From: a bacterium
GTDB lineage: Bacteria > Bacillota > Clostridia > Christensenellales > UBA1242
Length of the DNA: 13,930 nucleotides
Assembly (NCBI GenBank): GCA_024692805.1
Contig: JAILMD010000010.1
Span: 1 to 13,930 of the forward strand
Reading direction: 5' to 3'
Numbering within the stretch: the first letter of the stretch is position 1; each line of letters opens with the position of its first letter. The notes under the pieces are model-generated. The model had not been told where the DNA came from. It searched no databases and saw only the letters and a list, made by a program, of their open reading frames with translations. The translations under genes were made by a program, and so were the position numbers. This document shows, piece by piece, positions 5,789-13,565 of this stretch.

Positions 5789-8170
5789 ATGGACAAAATT
5801 ATTAAGAGAGATGGAAGAATTGTTGATTTTGACAGTTCAAAAATTGAGAATGCTATAGTTAAAGCTATGGTTAGCGTTGGGGAAGGTGACGTTAGAGATG
5901 TTAAAAAGCTCGCTAAAATTACCGAGCTTGAACTTCTTGAGAAGTTTGATAAAAACATTCCAACAGTTGAAGACGTTCAAGACGCTGTTGAAAGAACTTT
6001 AATGAAAAACGGATATGAAAATGTTGCTAAATGCTACATTCTTTATAGGCGCGATCATGAAAAGTTAAGAAACATCAATAAGAGTTTGATGGATTATAAA
6101 AACACAATGGATAAGTATCTTAAACTTAATGACTGGCGCGTTAAGGAAAACTCAACAGTTACTTATTCAATTGGTGGATTAATCTTAAGCAACTCAGGCG
6201 CAATGACGGCTAACTATTGGCTTAATGACGTTTATGATAGTGAGATTGGAAATGCTCACAGAAATTGTGATATTCATATTCACGATCTTTCTATGCTTAG
6301 CGGATATTGTGCTGGTTGGTCACTTAAACAACTTATTAAAGAAGGCCTTGGTGGCGTTCCTGGAAAGATTACTTCAAGCCCAGCTGGTCACCTTTCAACA
6401 CTTTGTAACCAAATGGTTAACTTCCTTGGAATAATGCAAAATGAATGGGCAGGGGCGCAAGCCTTTTCATCATTTGATACTTACCTTGCACCATTTGTTA
6501 AAGTTGATAATCTTAGTTATAAAGAAGTTAAACAATGCCTTCAATCATTTATTTATGGTGTTAACACTCCATCTCGTTGGGGAACGCAAGCGCCATTTAC
6601 TAACATAACTCTTGACTGGGTTGTTCCTAAAGATTTAGCGGAACTTCCTGCTATTGTTAAGGGCGTTGAGCAAGACTTTAAATATAAAGATTGTGTTAAA
6701 GAAATGGCAATGGTTAACAAAGCTTTCATTGAAATTATGATTGAAGGTGATGCTAACGGAAGAGGTTTCCAATATCCAATTCCAACTTATTCAATAACTA
6801 AAGACTTTGATTGGAGCGATACTGAAAACAACAGGCTTTTATTTGAAATGACAACGAAATATGGAACTCCTTATTTCTCTAACTATATTAATAGTGATAT
6901 GGAGCCAACTGACGTTAGAAGTATGTGTTGCAGATTAAGACTTGACTTAAGAGAGTTAAGAAAGAAATCTGGCGGATTCTTTGGAAGCGGAGAAAGCACG
7001 GGAAGTGTTGGTGTTGTTACAATCAATATGCCTAAAATTGCTTATCAATCAATCAATGAAGAAGATTTCTTTAATAGACTTGATAGACTTATGGATATTT
7101 CTGCTAGATCTCTTAAAATTAAGAGAACAACAATAACTCAACTTCTTGAAGCAGGGCTTTATCCTTATACAAAGCGTTATCTTGGAACGTTTAATAACCA
7201 CTTCTCAACAATCGGTCTTGTTGGCATGAATGAAGCCTGCTTAAATGCTAATTGGATAAGAGCAGATTTAACAAACAAAGAAGCCCAAGACTTTACAACT
7301 AAAGTTTTAAACCATATGCGTGAAAAACTTAGTGATTATCAAGAGAAATATGGCGATCTTTATAACCTTGAAGCAACTCCAGCAGAAAGCACTTCTTATA
7401 GGTTTGCTAAACACGACAAGGAAAGGTTCCCTGATATTATAACTGCTAATGAAAATGGAACGCCATATTATACTAACAGCTCACACCTTCCTGTTTCATA
7501 TACTGATGATATCTTTAGTGCTCTTGACATTCAAGATAAATTCCAAACACTTTACACTTCAGGAACTGTTTTCCATGCCTTCCTTGGTCAAAAACTTGAT
7601 AGCTGGAAAGCAACTGCTGACCTCGTTAGAAAGATTGCTGAAAACTATAAACTTCCTTATTATACAATGAGCCCAACATATTCAGTTTGTAAAGACCACG
7701 GTTATCTTGCTGGTGAACAACACACTTGCCCTGTTTGTGGCGGAACAACTGAAATTTACAGCAGAATAACTGGCTATTATCGCCCAATTGCTAACTGGAA
7801 TGATGGTAAGGCACAAGAATTTGTTGACAGAAAAACTTATGATATTTCAAACAGTCACCTTAACCATGGCGTTAAAACAAGTGAATGTGGATGTAACTGT
7901 AAACCAAAGGCTAATAAGCCAAAATCTAATGAGCTATTACTTTTCTATACTAAAACTTGCCCTAACTGTAAGATGGCAAAAATGCTTCTTGATAAAGCCG
8001 GAATAAAATATACCGCTATTGATGCTGAAGAAGAACAAGAAAAAACGGTTGCTCTTGGCGTCAAAAAGGCTCCAACATTATTAGTTCCAACTGATGATGG
8101 CTATGTTTATTACGATAATGCTAGCGAAGTTAACAGATTTATTGAGGAGTCTAAAAAGAATGCAAAATAA
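5789..8170 (+). CDS. nrdD: Anaerobic (class III) ribonucleotide reductase fused to a C-terminal redoxin
   Basis: A 793-residue glycyl-radical enzyme that reduces ribonucleoside triphosphates to deoxy forms without oxygen. The order is an ATP-cone allosteric domain (about 3-92), the barrel with likely active-site Cys174 (YCAGW) and thiyl-radical candidate Cys380/381 (MCCRL), a zinc site (Cys634, His637, Cys647, Cys650), the glycyl-radical loop RITGYY with Gly662, a CGCNC cluster (Cys700, 702, 704) in a Lys/Pro linker, and a redoxin domain (about 714-793) with CPNC at 724-727. The redoxin makes it longer than usual. Formate-using NrdDs lack this domain, while a thioredoxin-using subtype is known (Neisseria bacilliformis enzyme). 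The fusion and the overlapping trxB suggest this one is redoxin-driven. ATG 5789 opens directly on the ATP cone (KRDGRIVDF); an upstream TTG at 5723 falls in the promoter. NrdR boxes suggest repression when dNTPs are plentiful. Confidence 0.96.
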   Translation: MDKIIKRDGRIVDFDSSKIENAIVKAMVSVGEGDVRDVKKLAKITELELLEKFDKNIPTVEDVQDAVERTLMKNGYENVAKCYILYRRDHEKLRNINKSLMDYKNTMDKYLKLNDWRVKENSTVTYSIGGLILSNSGAMTANYWLNDVYDSEIGNAHRNCDIHIHDLSMLSGYCAGWSLKQLIKEGLGGVPGKITSSPAGHLSTLCNQMVNFLGIMQNEWAGAQAFSSFDTYLAPFVKVDNLSYKEVKQCLQSFIYGVNTPSRWGTQAPFTNITLDWVVPKDLAELPAIVKGVEQDFKYKDCVKEMAMVNKAFIEIMIEGDANGRGFQYPIPTYSITKDFDWSDTENNRLLFEMTTKYGTPYFSNYINSDMEPTDVRSMCCRLRLDLRELRKKSGGFFGSGESTGSVGVVTINMPKIAYQSINEEDFFNRLDRLMDISARSLKIKRTTITQLLEAGLYPYTKRYLGTFNNHFSTIGLVGMNEACLNANWIRADLTNKEAQDFTTKVLNHMREKLSDYQEKYGDLYNLEATPAESTSYRFAKHDKERFPDIITANENGTPYYTNSSHLPVSYTDDIFSALDIQDKFQTLYTSGTVFHAFLGQKLDSWKATADLVRKIAENYKLPYYTMSPTYSVCKDHGYLAGEQHTCPVCGGTTEIYSRITGYYRPIANWNDGKAQEFVDRKTYDISNSHLNHGVKTSECGCNCKPKANKPKSNELLLFYTKTCPNCKMAKMLLDKAGIKYTAIDAEEEQEKTVALGVKKAPTLLVPTDDGYVYYDNASEVNRFIEESKKNAK

Positions 8171-9083
8171 TAATTATGATTGCATAATTATCGGTGGAGG
8201 GGTGGCAGGAATGACTGCTGCCCTTTACTGTTTAAGGCAAAATAGAACGGTAACAATTATTGAAAAAGATACCATTGGCGGTCAAATAAGTGAATCGCCA
8301 AGAGTTGAAAACTTCCCAACAATTGAAACAATTTCAGGAACAGAACTTGCTGACAGGTTATTTAATCAAATAACTAATGCTGGCGCAAACTTTGAATTTG
8401 GTAATGTTGTTGGCTTAGAAAAAAACGGCGACATTTTTACCGTTAAAACTGAGTTTGGAGAGTTTTATTCTAAAACGGTTATTTTAGCAACAGGATTAGT
8501 TCATAGAAAACTCAACATAGAAAACGAAGAAAACTTGATAGGCCATGGAATTAGCTTTTGTGCGCTTTGCGATGGAGCTTTCTATAAAGGTGAAGAAATT
8601 GCCTTAATTGGCGATGGAAACACTGCTCTTATTTATGCATTATTACTTTCTGGTTACGCTAAAAAGGTTTATTTAGTCACAATGTTTGATAGGTTTTTTG
8701 GTGATGCTAGTTGGGTTAGTGCTGTTAAAGAAAAGGATAACATTGAAATTATCCACAACGCTAGAACAACTGCTTTAATTGGCAAAGATGAACTTAGCGG
8801 TGTTGAATTTACTAAAACTGATGGCGAGAGGTTTACTCTTAACGTTAAAGCATTATTTGAGGCAATTGGCCAAATTCCTAAGAATGACACTTTTAAACAT
8901 TTAGCAGAAGTTGATGAAAAGGGTTATTTTGTTAGAAATGAAGATTTATCAACAAAAACTCCTGGGTTGTTTGTTGCAGGGGATTGCACAAACAAACAGG
9001 TTAGGCAATTAACAACTGCTGCTAACGATGGGGCAATAGCAGCAACAAGTGCTTGTAATTATCTTCAATTAAACTTTAAATAA
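8160..9083 (+). CDS. trxB: Thioredoxin-reductase-like flavoprotein
   Basis: A 307-residue low-molecular-weight thioredoxin reductase homologue. FAD-binding GGGVAG lies near residue 11, the redox-active pair is FCALC (Cys134 and Cys137; the usual form is CATC), a second nucleotide-binding GDGNTA (GxGxxA) is at 151-156, and the C-terminal FAD motif GLFVAGDCTNK is followed by RQLTTAANDGAIAA. Where NADPH enzymes have HRRxxxR, this protein has VTMFDRFFGD (about 173-182), so its electron donor is in doubt: NADH or reduced ferredoxin are options. The ATG overlaps the last 11 bp of nrdD and has GAGGAG (8144-8149) inside nrdD, so the two genes are very likely translationally coupled. The likely partner is the NrdD redoxin domain, though it may also serve a free thioredoxin. 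Confidence 0.93.
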   Translation: MQNNNYDCIIIGGGVAGMTAALYCLRQNRTVTIIEKDTIGGQISESPRVENFPTIETISGTELADRLFNQITNAGANFEFGNVVGLEKNGDIFTVKTEFGEFYSKTVILATGLVHRKLNIENEENLIGHGISFCALCDGAFYKGEEIALIGDGNTALIYALLLSGYAKKVYLVTMFDRFFGDASWVSAVKEKDNIEIIHNARTTALIGKDELSGVEFTKTDGERFTLNVKALFEAIGQIPKNDTFKHLAEVDEKGYFVRNEDLSTKTPGLFVAGDCTNKQVRQLTTAANDGAIAATSACNYLQLNFK

Positions 9084-9105
9084 TACATATTTTATTAGTT
9101 TTTGC

Positions 9106-9137
9106 AAAAAAGCTCACCAATTTTGGCGAGCTTTTAT
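9106..9137. terminator. Bidirectional terminator between trxB and nrdG
   Basis: The stem AAAAGCTC/GAGCTTTT (9108-9115 with 9128-9135) continues through one A-C mismatch into CCA/TGG, with an A-run on the left and a T-rich tail on the right. It can end both convergent transcripts. Confidence 0.85.
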
Positions 9138-9162
9138 TATTTTTAAATCAAAAACCGCAAAA

Positions 9163-9849
9163 TTATCCGCGAATTTTAACAAAATCAACATATTTTTGTA
9201 AAATTTCAGCATATTCTTGCATTTTTTCATAAGAAACAGCGTGATAGCCTTCTTCAAGGTTAGTTCCAACGTCTTTGAAAGTTTGTAAGAAGAATCTTTT
9301 TGCGCCTTGAACCCATTGGCCCATTTGATCAATAATCTTTGAATCGGTTAGTTCGCTAGTTATTGTGCATCTAAATTCATAGTCAACTTTGTTAAGTTTA
9401 AGGTAGTCAACACTTTGTTTTATGTTTGAAAGGATTTCGTTACTTGCAGAAAAATTATCTAAATAACTTTGTGGAGTTGCTTTAACGTCCATAGCAATAT
9501 AGTCAACAAGTTTTTCATCAATGATTTCTTTTAACAATTTAAAGTTTGAGCCGTTAGAATCAAGTTTTAGTTTTAAACCGAATTGCCTTAGCGATTTTAA
9601 ATATTCTTTAAGGTCAGGGTTTAGCGTTGGCTCACCGCCAGAAACACAAATAGCGGTTAACAAATTTTTTCTTTTATTAAGATATTCAAAGATTTCATTT
9701 TGTTTAATTTCAAAAATATTCTTGCCAATAACAAGGCTTGAATTATGGCAATAAGGGCACCTAAGATTGCACCCAGCAGTAAAAAGGGTGCAACATAATT
9801 CACCATCAAAATCAACCATGCTAAGTTTTTCAATGCCATAAATTTTCAT
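9163..9849 (-). CDS. nrdG: Anaerobic ribonucleotide reductase activase (radical SAM)
   Basis: A 228-residue radical-SAM protein that uses a [4Fe-4S] cluster and S-adenosylmethionine to place the glycyl radical on NrdD. The cluster motif is CNLRCPYC (Cys27, Cys31, Cys34), followed by the SAM-contacting SGGEPTL segment. The protein is longer than the short E. coli NrdG and resembles the variant annotated as NrdG2 (anaerobic RNR activating protein, TIGR02495-like). A pyruvate-formate-lyase-activase-like role on another glycyl enzyme cannot be excluded, but the adjacent nrdD makes NrdG most likely. MKIYGIEKLS at 9849 is the natural start; upstream in-frame codons lie at or before the -10. It is convergent with nrdD-trxB rather than in their operon, and I see no NrdR box at its promoter. 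Confidence 0.92.
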   Translation of the reverse strand: MKIYGIEKLSMVDFDGELCCTLFTAGCNLRCPYCHNSSLVIGKNIFEIKQNEIFEYLNKRKNLLTAICVSGGEPTLNPDLKEYLKSLRQFGLKLKLDSNGSNFKLLKEIIDEKLVDYIAMDVKATPQSYLDNFSASNEILSNIKQSVDYLKLNKVDYEFRCTITSELTDSKIIDQMGQWVQGAKRFFLQTFKDVGTNLEEGYHAVSYEKMQEYAEILQKYVDFVKIRG

Positions 9850-9857
9850 ATATAAAT

Positions 9858-9886
9858 AGTTTAGCATAATTGCCAATTTTTTGCAA
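9858..9886 (-). promoter_or_regulatory. Promoter of nrdG (leaderless type)
   Basis: On the minus strand: TTGCAA (9886-9881), 17-bp spacer, TAAACT (9863-9858), the same -10 as the methyltransferase gene. Predicted +1 is near 9851, about 2 nt before the ATG. No Shine-Dalgarno site is visible. Confidence 0.6.
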
Positions 9887-9915
9887 TTTTTTGGGGTCAG
9901 TTATTTAGAAAAATA

Positions 9916-9944
9916 TTGACTATTAAACTATGCTTTGTTATCAT
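9916..9944 (+). promoter_or_regulatory. Promoter of comF (extended -10, leaderless type)
   Basis: TTGACT (9916-9921), 17-bp spacer, TATCAT (9939-9944) with extended TG (9936-9937). Predicted +1 is near 9951, about 4 nt before the GTG at 9955. It is divergent from the nrdG promoter. Confidence 0.68.
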
Positions 9945-9954
9945 AAATAGTGAA

Positions 9955-10695
9955 GTGAAAGCGAAATTTAAAGAAAAATTTAATCAACTTAAAACAACGA
10001 TTTTTGAGACCTTTTATCCTGGGTTTTCTTGTGATGGGTGTGGGATTGAATTAAAGAATAACAGCCTTAGGCTTTGTGATGATTGTTTAGCAAAATTAAT
10101 TTTTCACAACGGAAAAACTTGCAGGTTTTGTGGAACAAATATTAAAGAAAAAGAACTTGTTTGCGAAAGGTGTAAGTCAACTCATTATAATTTTGACTCT
10201 GCTATTTCGGTTTGTGATTATAACGAACTTAGCGCATATTTAATAAAGTCGTTTAAATTTGATGGTAATTATTATGTTGGCGAAACGATTGCTAAATTAA
10301 TGGCAAAATATTTTAAAGTTAGAAAAATTAAAGCCGATTATTTAACCTTTGTTCCGCTTGGCGAAGATCGCTTAAAAGATAGGGGATTTAACCAATCGCA
10401 AGTTTTAGCTGAGTTGCTTTCAACCGAGTTAAATATTCCCTGCATTGACTTGCTTAGAAAAGTTAAAGAAACGCCTAAACAATCATTGCTTTCAATGAAG
10501 GAAAGATTTGAAAACCTAAAAGACGCCTTTGTTGTTAAGGAAAAAGCCAATTTAAAAGGCAAAACAATTATCTTAATTGATGATGTTTTTACAACGGGAA
10601 CAACGCTAAATGAATGTTCGCTCATTGTTAAAAAGTTAAAGCCAGAAAAGATTATTGCGTTTACCTTTGCAAAAACTATTAAACTTGAAGATTAG
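9955..10695 (+). CDS. comF: ComF-family phosphoribosyltransferase-fold protein
   Basis: A 246-residue ComF/GntX-type protein. The N-terminal zinc part has eight cysteines in four pairs (26/29, 41/44, 55/58, 69/72). The C-terminal phosphoribosyltransferase fold contains the PRPP-loop signature ILIDDVFTTGTT (206-217) and a DRGFNQ segment typical of ComF. In transformable bacteria ComF helps bring single-stranded DNA into the cytoplasm; relatives elsewhere have no settled role, and no other competence genes are in this window. The start is placed at GTG 9955. The farther upstream TTG at 9916 is the -35 box itself, so it is not transcribed from this promoter, and no other start codon lies between. 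There is no Shine-Dalgarno site, in line with a leaderless mRNA. It ends in TAG before its own terminator. Confidence 0.92.
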   Translation: MKAKFKEKFNQLKTTIFETFYPGFSCDGCGIELKNNSLRLCDDCLAKLIFHNGKTCRFCGTNIKEKELVCERCKSTHYNFDSAISVCDYNELSAYLIKSFKFDGNYYVGETIAKLMAKYFKVRKIKADYLTFVPLGEDRLKDRGFNQSQVLAELLSTELNIPCIDLLRKVKETPKQSLLSMKERFENLKDAFVVKEKANLKGKTIILIDDVFTTGTTLNECSLIVKKLKPEKIIAFTFAKTIKLED

Positions 10696-10745
10696 TTTTG
10701 TTATAAATTCAGGCTTTTATTGACAAAACTTACGTTAAATTTGTT

Positions 10746-10774
10746 AAAAAGTCCATAAAAAATGTGGACTTTTT
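10746..10774 (+). terminator. Rho-independent terminator after comF
   Basis: A 10-bp stem AAAAAGTCCA/TGGACTTTTT (10746-10755 with 10765-10774). A perfect -35-like TTGACA at 10720-10725 lies upstream without a convincing -10, so I keep this as the comF terminator rather than a secA leader attenuator. Confidence 0.82.
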
Positions 10775-10785
10775 GCCACTTTTTA

Positions 10786-10791
10786 TATAAA
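10786..10791 (+). promoter_or_regulatory. Probable -10 of the secA promoter
   Basis: TATAAA (10786-10791) would start transcription near 10798. That leaves about 16 nt of leader containing CGGAG (10801-10805) before ATG 10814. No good -35 exists at the right distance. TTGCCA (10773-10778), at the end of the comF terminator T-run, is too close for this -10. Confidence 0.4.
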
Positions 10792-10813
10792 ATTAATATA
10801 CGGAGATATATTT

Positions 10814-13489
10814 ATGGGCTTATTTTCATTTTTGGCAAACTATGATAACAACAAAAACATTAAAAAATTAAAAAAGATTGCCGATAAAATTGTTGCTCTT
10901 GATGAGAAATATAAAGCAATGAGTGATGACGAACTCAAAGGGCAAACTCAAGTTTTAAAAGATAGATTAGCTGGTGGGGAAACCCTTGATGATATTTTAC
11001 CAGATGCTTATGCTGTTGCTGGTGAAGCAGCTTATAGGGTTTTAAAATTAAAACCTTATTACGTTCAATTCCTTGGTGCTATTGTTTTACACCAAGGGCG
11101 TATTGCTGAAATGAAAACTGGTGAAGGTAAAACGCTTGTTGCTGTTATGCCTTCTTACCTTAATGCTTTAACCGGCAAAAATGTTCACGTTGTAACGGTT
11201 AACGAATATCTTGCTAAATATCAAAGCGAGATGATGGGTAAAATTCACGAGTTTTTAGGAATAAGCGTTGGCTTTATTTATTCAGGTCAAAGTGAAGAAA
11301 GCAAGCGCAAGGCTTATGCTTGTGATATTATTTACGGAACAAACAGCGAGTTTGGTTTTGACTACCTTAGAGATAATATGGTTGTTAGAGAAGCTGACAG
11401 AATGACTCGAGGGCTTAACTTTGCCATTGTTGACGAAGTTGATAGCATTTTAATTGATGAGGCAAGAACACCTTTAATTATTAGCGGACCAAGCGGAGAT
11501 AATAGTGATGTTTATTTAACTGCTTGCAGGTTTGCTAAAACGCTTAAAGATGATGACGTTAGCATTGATGAAAAGAAAAAGACTATTCACTTAACTGAAA
11601 CAGGAATTAGTAAGGCTGAAAGATATTATAAGATTGACAGTCTTGCTGACATTGATAACACTTCGATTAACCATAACATCAATAACGCAATTCGTGCTAG
11701 GTTTATGATGAAGCGAGATAGGGATTATATCGTTAAAGATGGCGAAGTTTTAATTGTTGATGAATTTACCGGGCGAATTATGCTTGGAAGAAGATATAGT
11801 GATGGCCTTCACCAAGCAATTGAAGCAAAAGAAAACGTTAAGGTTAATGCCGAAAACAAAACTATTGCAACAATAACGCTTCAAAACTTATTTAAAATGT
11901 ATACAAAACTTAGCGGTATGACAGGAACTGCTAAAACGGAAGAAAGCGAATTTAAAACAATTTATGGGCTTGACGTTGTTGTTATTCCAACAAATAAACC
12001 TGTTATAAGAATTGACAAAAATGATAAGTTTTATTTTAGCCATGAGGCTAAAATTAGAGGAATTGTTGAAGAAGTTCAATCTAGTTATAATGTTGGGCAA
12101 CCCGTTCTAGTCGGAACGCTTACCGTTGAGAAAAGTGAAGAATTAAGTAAAGCCTTTAGAAAAGCCGGAATCAAACATAATGTTTTAAACGCTAAAAATC
12201 ACGCTAAAGAAGCAGAAATCATTGCCCAGGCGGGAAGGCTTGGTTCTGTTACTATTGCAACTAACATGGCTGGCCGCGGAACAGATATTTTGCTTGGCGG
12301 AAACCCAGATTTTATGGCAAAGGCCGAACTTGTTAAAGCGGGCTATAGCGAGGAAGTTATTAATAAGGCAACAAGTTATTTTGTTCCTGATGATGAAGAA
12401 GTTCAAGAGGCCCATAAACTTTATGTTAAAACACTTGCTGATCTTGCCTCTGAAATTAAAGAAAACAGAGATAAGGTTATTGAACTTGGCGGTTTAAAAA
12501 TTGTCGGAACTGAGCGCCATGAAAGCAGGCGAATTGATAACCAGCTTAGAGGACGATCGGGTCGTCAAGGTGAGCCTGGCGTTAGCATTTTCTATATTTC
12601 TGCTGATGATGACCTTAGCCGTGTTTTTGGAAGCGATAGGCTTAAGAATATGGCGCAGTTATTTAAACTTGATGCTGACACTAGCATTAACTGGAAATTC
12701 TTCTCACGTGGTGTTGAAAACGCGCAAAAGAAAGTTGAAAGTTATAACTTTTCTATAAGAAAAAATCTTGTTGAATTTGATAATGTTTTAAACCGACAAC
12801 GTGAAGAAGTTTATGCTTTAAGAGATAGGGTTTTAGCCGGCGAGAATATGCATGAAAGAATTTTAACAATGGTTGATGAAGTAACTGAAACCTTGCTTGA
12901 AACTTATTGTGATTTTAGACACCCTGAAGAAACTGATATCGAAGAGTTAAATCGCGAATTTGAGCAGAAGTTAATTGAGCCTGAAAGCAACTTTATAACT
13001 CGTGAACTTATCGAAAACAATGCTAAAGACGAAGTTATAAAAGCGGTTGCTGATAATATTAAAACTAGATATGAAAACAATATCAAAGCTTATTCAGAAA
13101 TGGGCGTTAAGTTTGACGAAGTTGAACGAACAATAATGCTCAGAATTATTGATAGAAAATGGATTGACCATATTGACGATATGGATAACCTAAGGCAAGG
13201 TATTGGGCTTCGTGGTTATGGTAACCAAAACCCAGTTACCGTTTATCAACAAGAAGGCTTTGATATGTTTGACCAAATGGGTGAAAGCTTAAGACGAGAT
13301 ATTGTTGAAGCGCTTTTAAATGTTAAAATTGTTATCAACAATAACCAAGTTAGCCTTCCTCAAAGAAAGAAACTTCAAGAATATAAAACTCATGCGCAAC
13401 AAAAAAATGAAGAAAAGCCAATTGGTAGAAACTCACCATGCCCATGTGGTAGCGGTAAAAAATATAAAAACTGTTGCGGAAAAGGTTAA
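10814..13489 (+). CDS. secA: Preprotein translocase ATPase SecA
   Basis: An 891-residue full-length SecA, the motor that pushes unfolded secretory proteins through the SecYEG channel at the membrane. The N-terminal region (YKAMSDDEL) and Walker A MKTGEGKT (100-107) are followed by Walker B DEVDS (207-211) in nucleotide-binding domain 1. The preprotein-binding and second nucleotide-binding domains follow, with TNMAGRGTDI and QLRGRSGRQGEPG signatures. The helical scaffold contains RKNLVEFDNVLNRQRE and IDRKWIDHIDDMDNLRQG. The zinc tail is CPCGSGKKYKNCC (Cys876, 878, 887, 888), which binds SecB or ribosomes in relatives. The start at ATG 10814 has GGAG (10802-10805) at normal spacing. It is the main export ATPase and would act upstream of both membrane-anchored wall enzymes seen here. 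No duplication or truncation is visible. Confidence 0.98.
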   Translation: MGLFSFLANYDNNKNIKKLKKIADKIVALDEKYKAMSDDELKGQTQVLKDRLAGGETLDDILPDAYAVAGEAAYRVLKLKPYYVQFLGAIVLHQGRIAEMKTGEGKTLVAVMPSYLNALTGKNVHVVTVNEYLAKYQSEMMGKIHEFLGISVGFIYSGQSEESKRKAYACDIIYGTNSEFGFDYLRDNMVVREADRMTRGLNFAIVDEVDSILIDEARTPLIISGPSGDNSDVYLTACRFAKTLKDDDVSIDEKKKTIHLTETGISKAERYYKIDSLADIDNTSINHNINNAIRARFMMKRDRDYIVKDGEVLIVDEFTGRIMLGRRYSDGLHQAIEAKENVKVNAENKTIATITLQNLFKMYTKLSGMTGTAKTEESEFKTIYGLDVVVIPTNKPVIRIDKNDKFYFSHEAKIRGIVEEVQSSYNVGQPVLVGTLTVEKSEELSKAFRKAGIKHNVLNAKNHAKEAEIIAQAGRLGSVTIATNMAGRGTDILLGGNPDFMAKAELVKAGYSEEVINKATSYFVPDDEEVQEAHKLYVKTLADLASEIKENRDKVIELGGLKIVGTERHESRRIDNQLRGRSGRQGEPGVSIFYISADDDLSRVFGSDRLKNMAQLFKLDADTSINWKFFSRGVENAQKKVESYNFSIRKNLVEFDNVLNRQREEVYALRDRVLAGENMHERILTMVDEVTETLLETYCDFRHPEETDIEELNREFEQKLIEPESNFITRELIENNAKDEVIKAVADNIKTRYENNIKAYSEMGVKFDEVERTIMLRIIDRKWIDHIDDMDNLRQGIGLRGYGNQNPVTVYQQEGFDMFDQMGESLRRDIVEALLNVKIVINNNQVSLPQRKKLQEYKTHAQQKNEEKPIGRNSPCPCGSGKKYKNCCGKG

Positions 13490-13565
13490 AAATTACGTTA
13501 AACCTTTAAATTATTTCAAACATGGTGTAAAATGTAGCATATAACCAACAAAGCGAGGATTAATT

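Noticed and set aside
8094..8159. Earlier ATG start adding 22 residues to TrxB
   Set aside because: The extra segment is out-of-frame nrdD sequence, and the FAD fold starts right after ATG 8160 with GAGGAG correctly placed.
10720..10774. Perfect TTGACA at 10720 with the following hairpin as a secA leader attenuator
   Set aside because: No acceptable -10 lies 16 to 18 bp downstream, and the hairpin is well explained as the comF terminator.
12222..12497. Out-of-frame open frames inside secA and nrdD
   Set aside because: They are shadows of well-conserved coding sequence, with no ribosome-binding site or recognisable protein.
13481..13507. AAAGGTT/AACCTTT inverted repeat as a secA terminator
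   Set aside because: The stem has only 7 bp with a long loop, overlaps the secA stop codon and has no T-run, so I do not call it.
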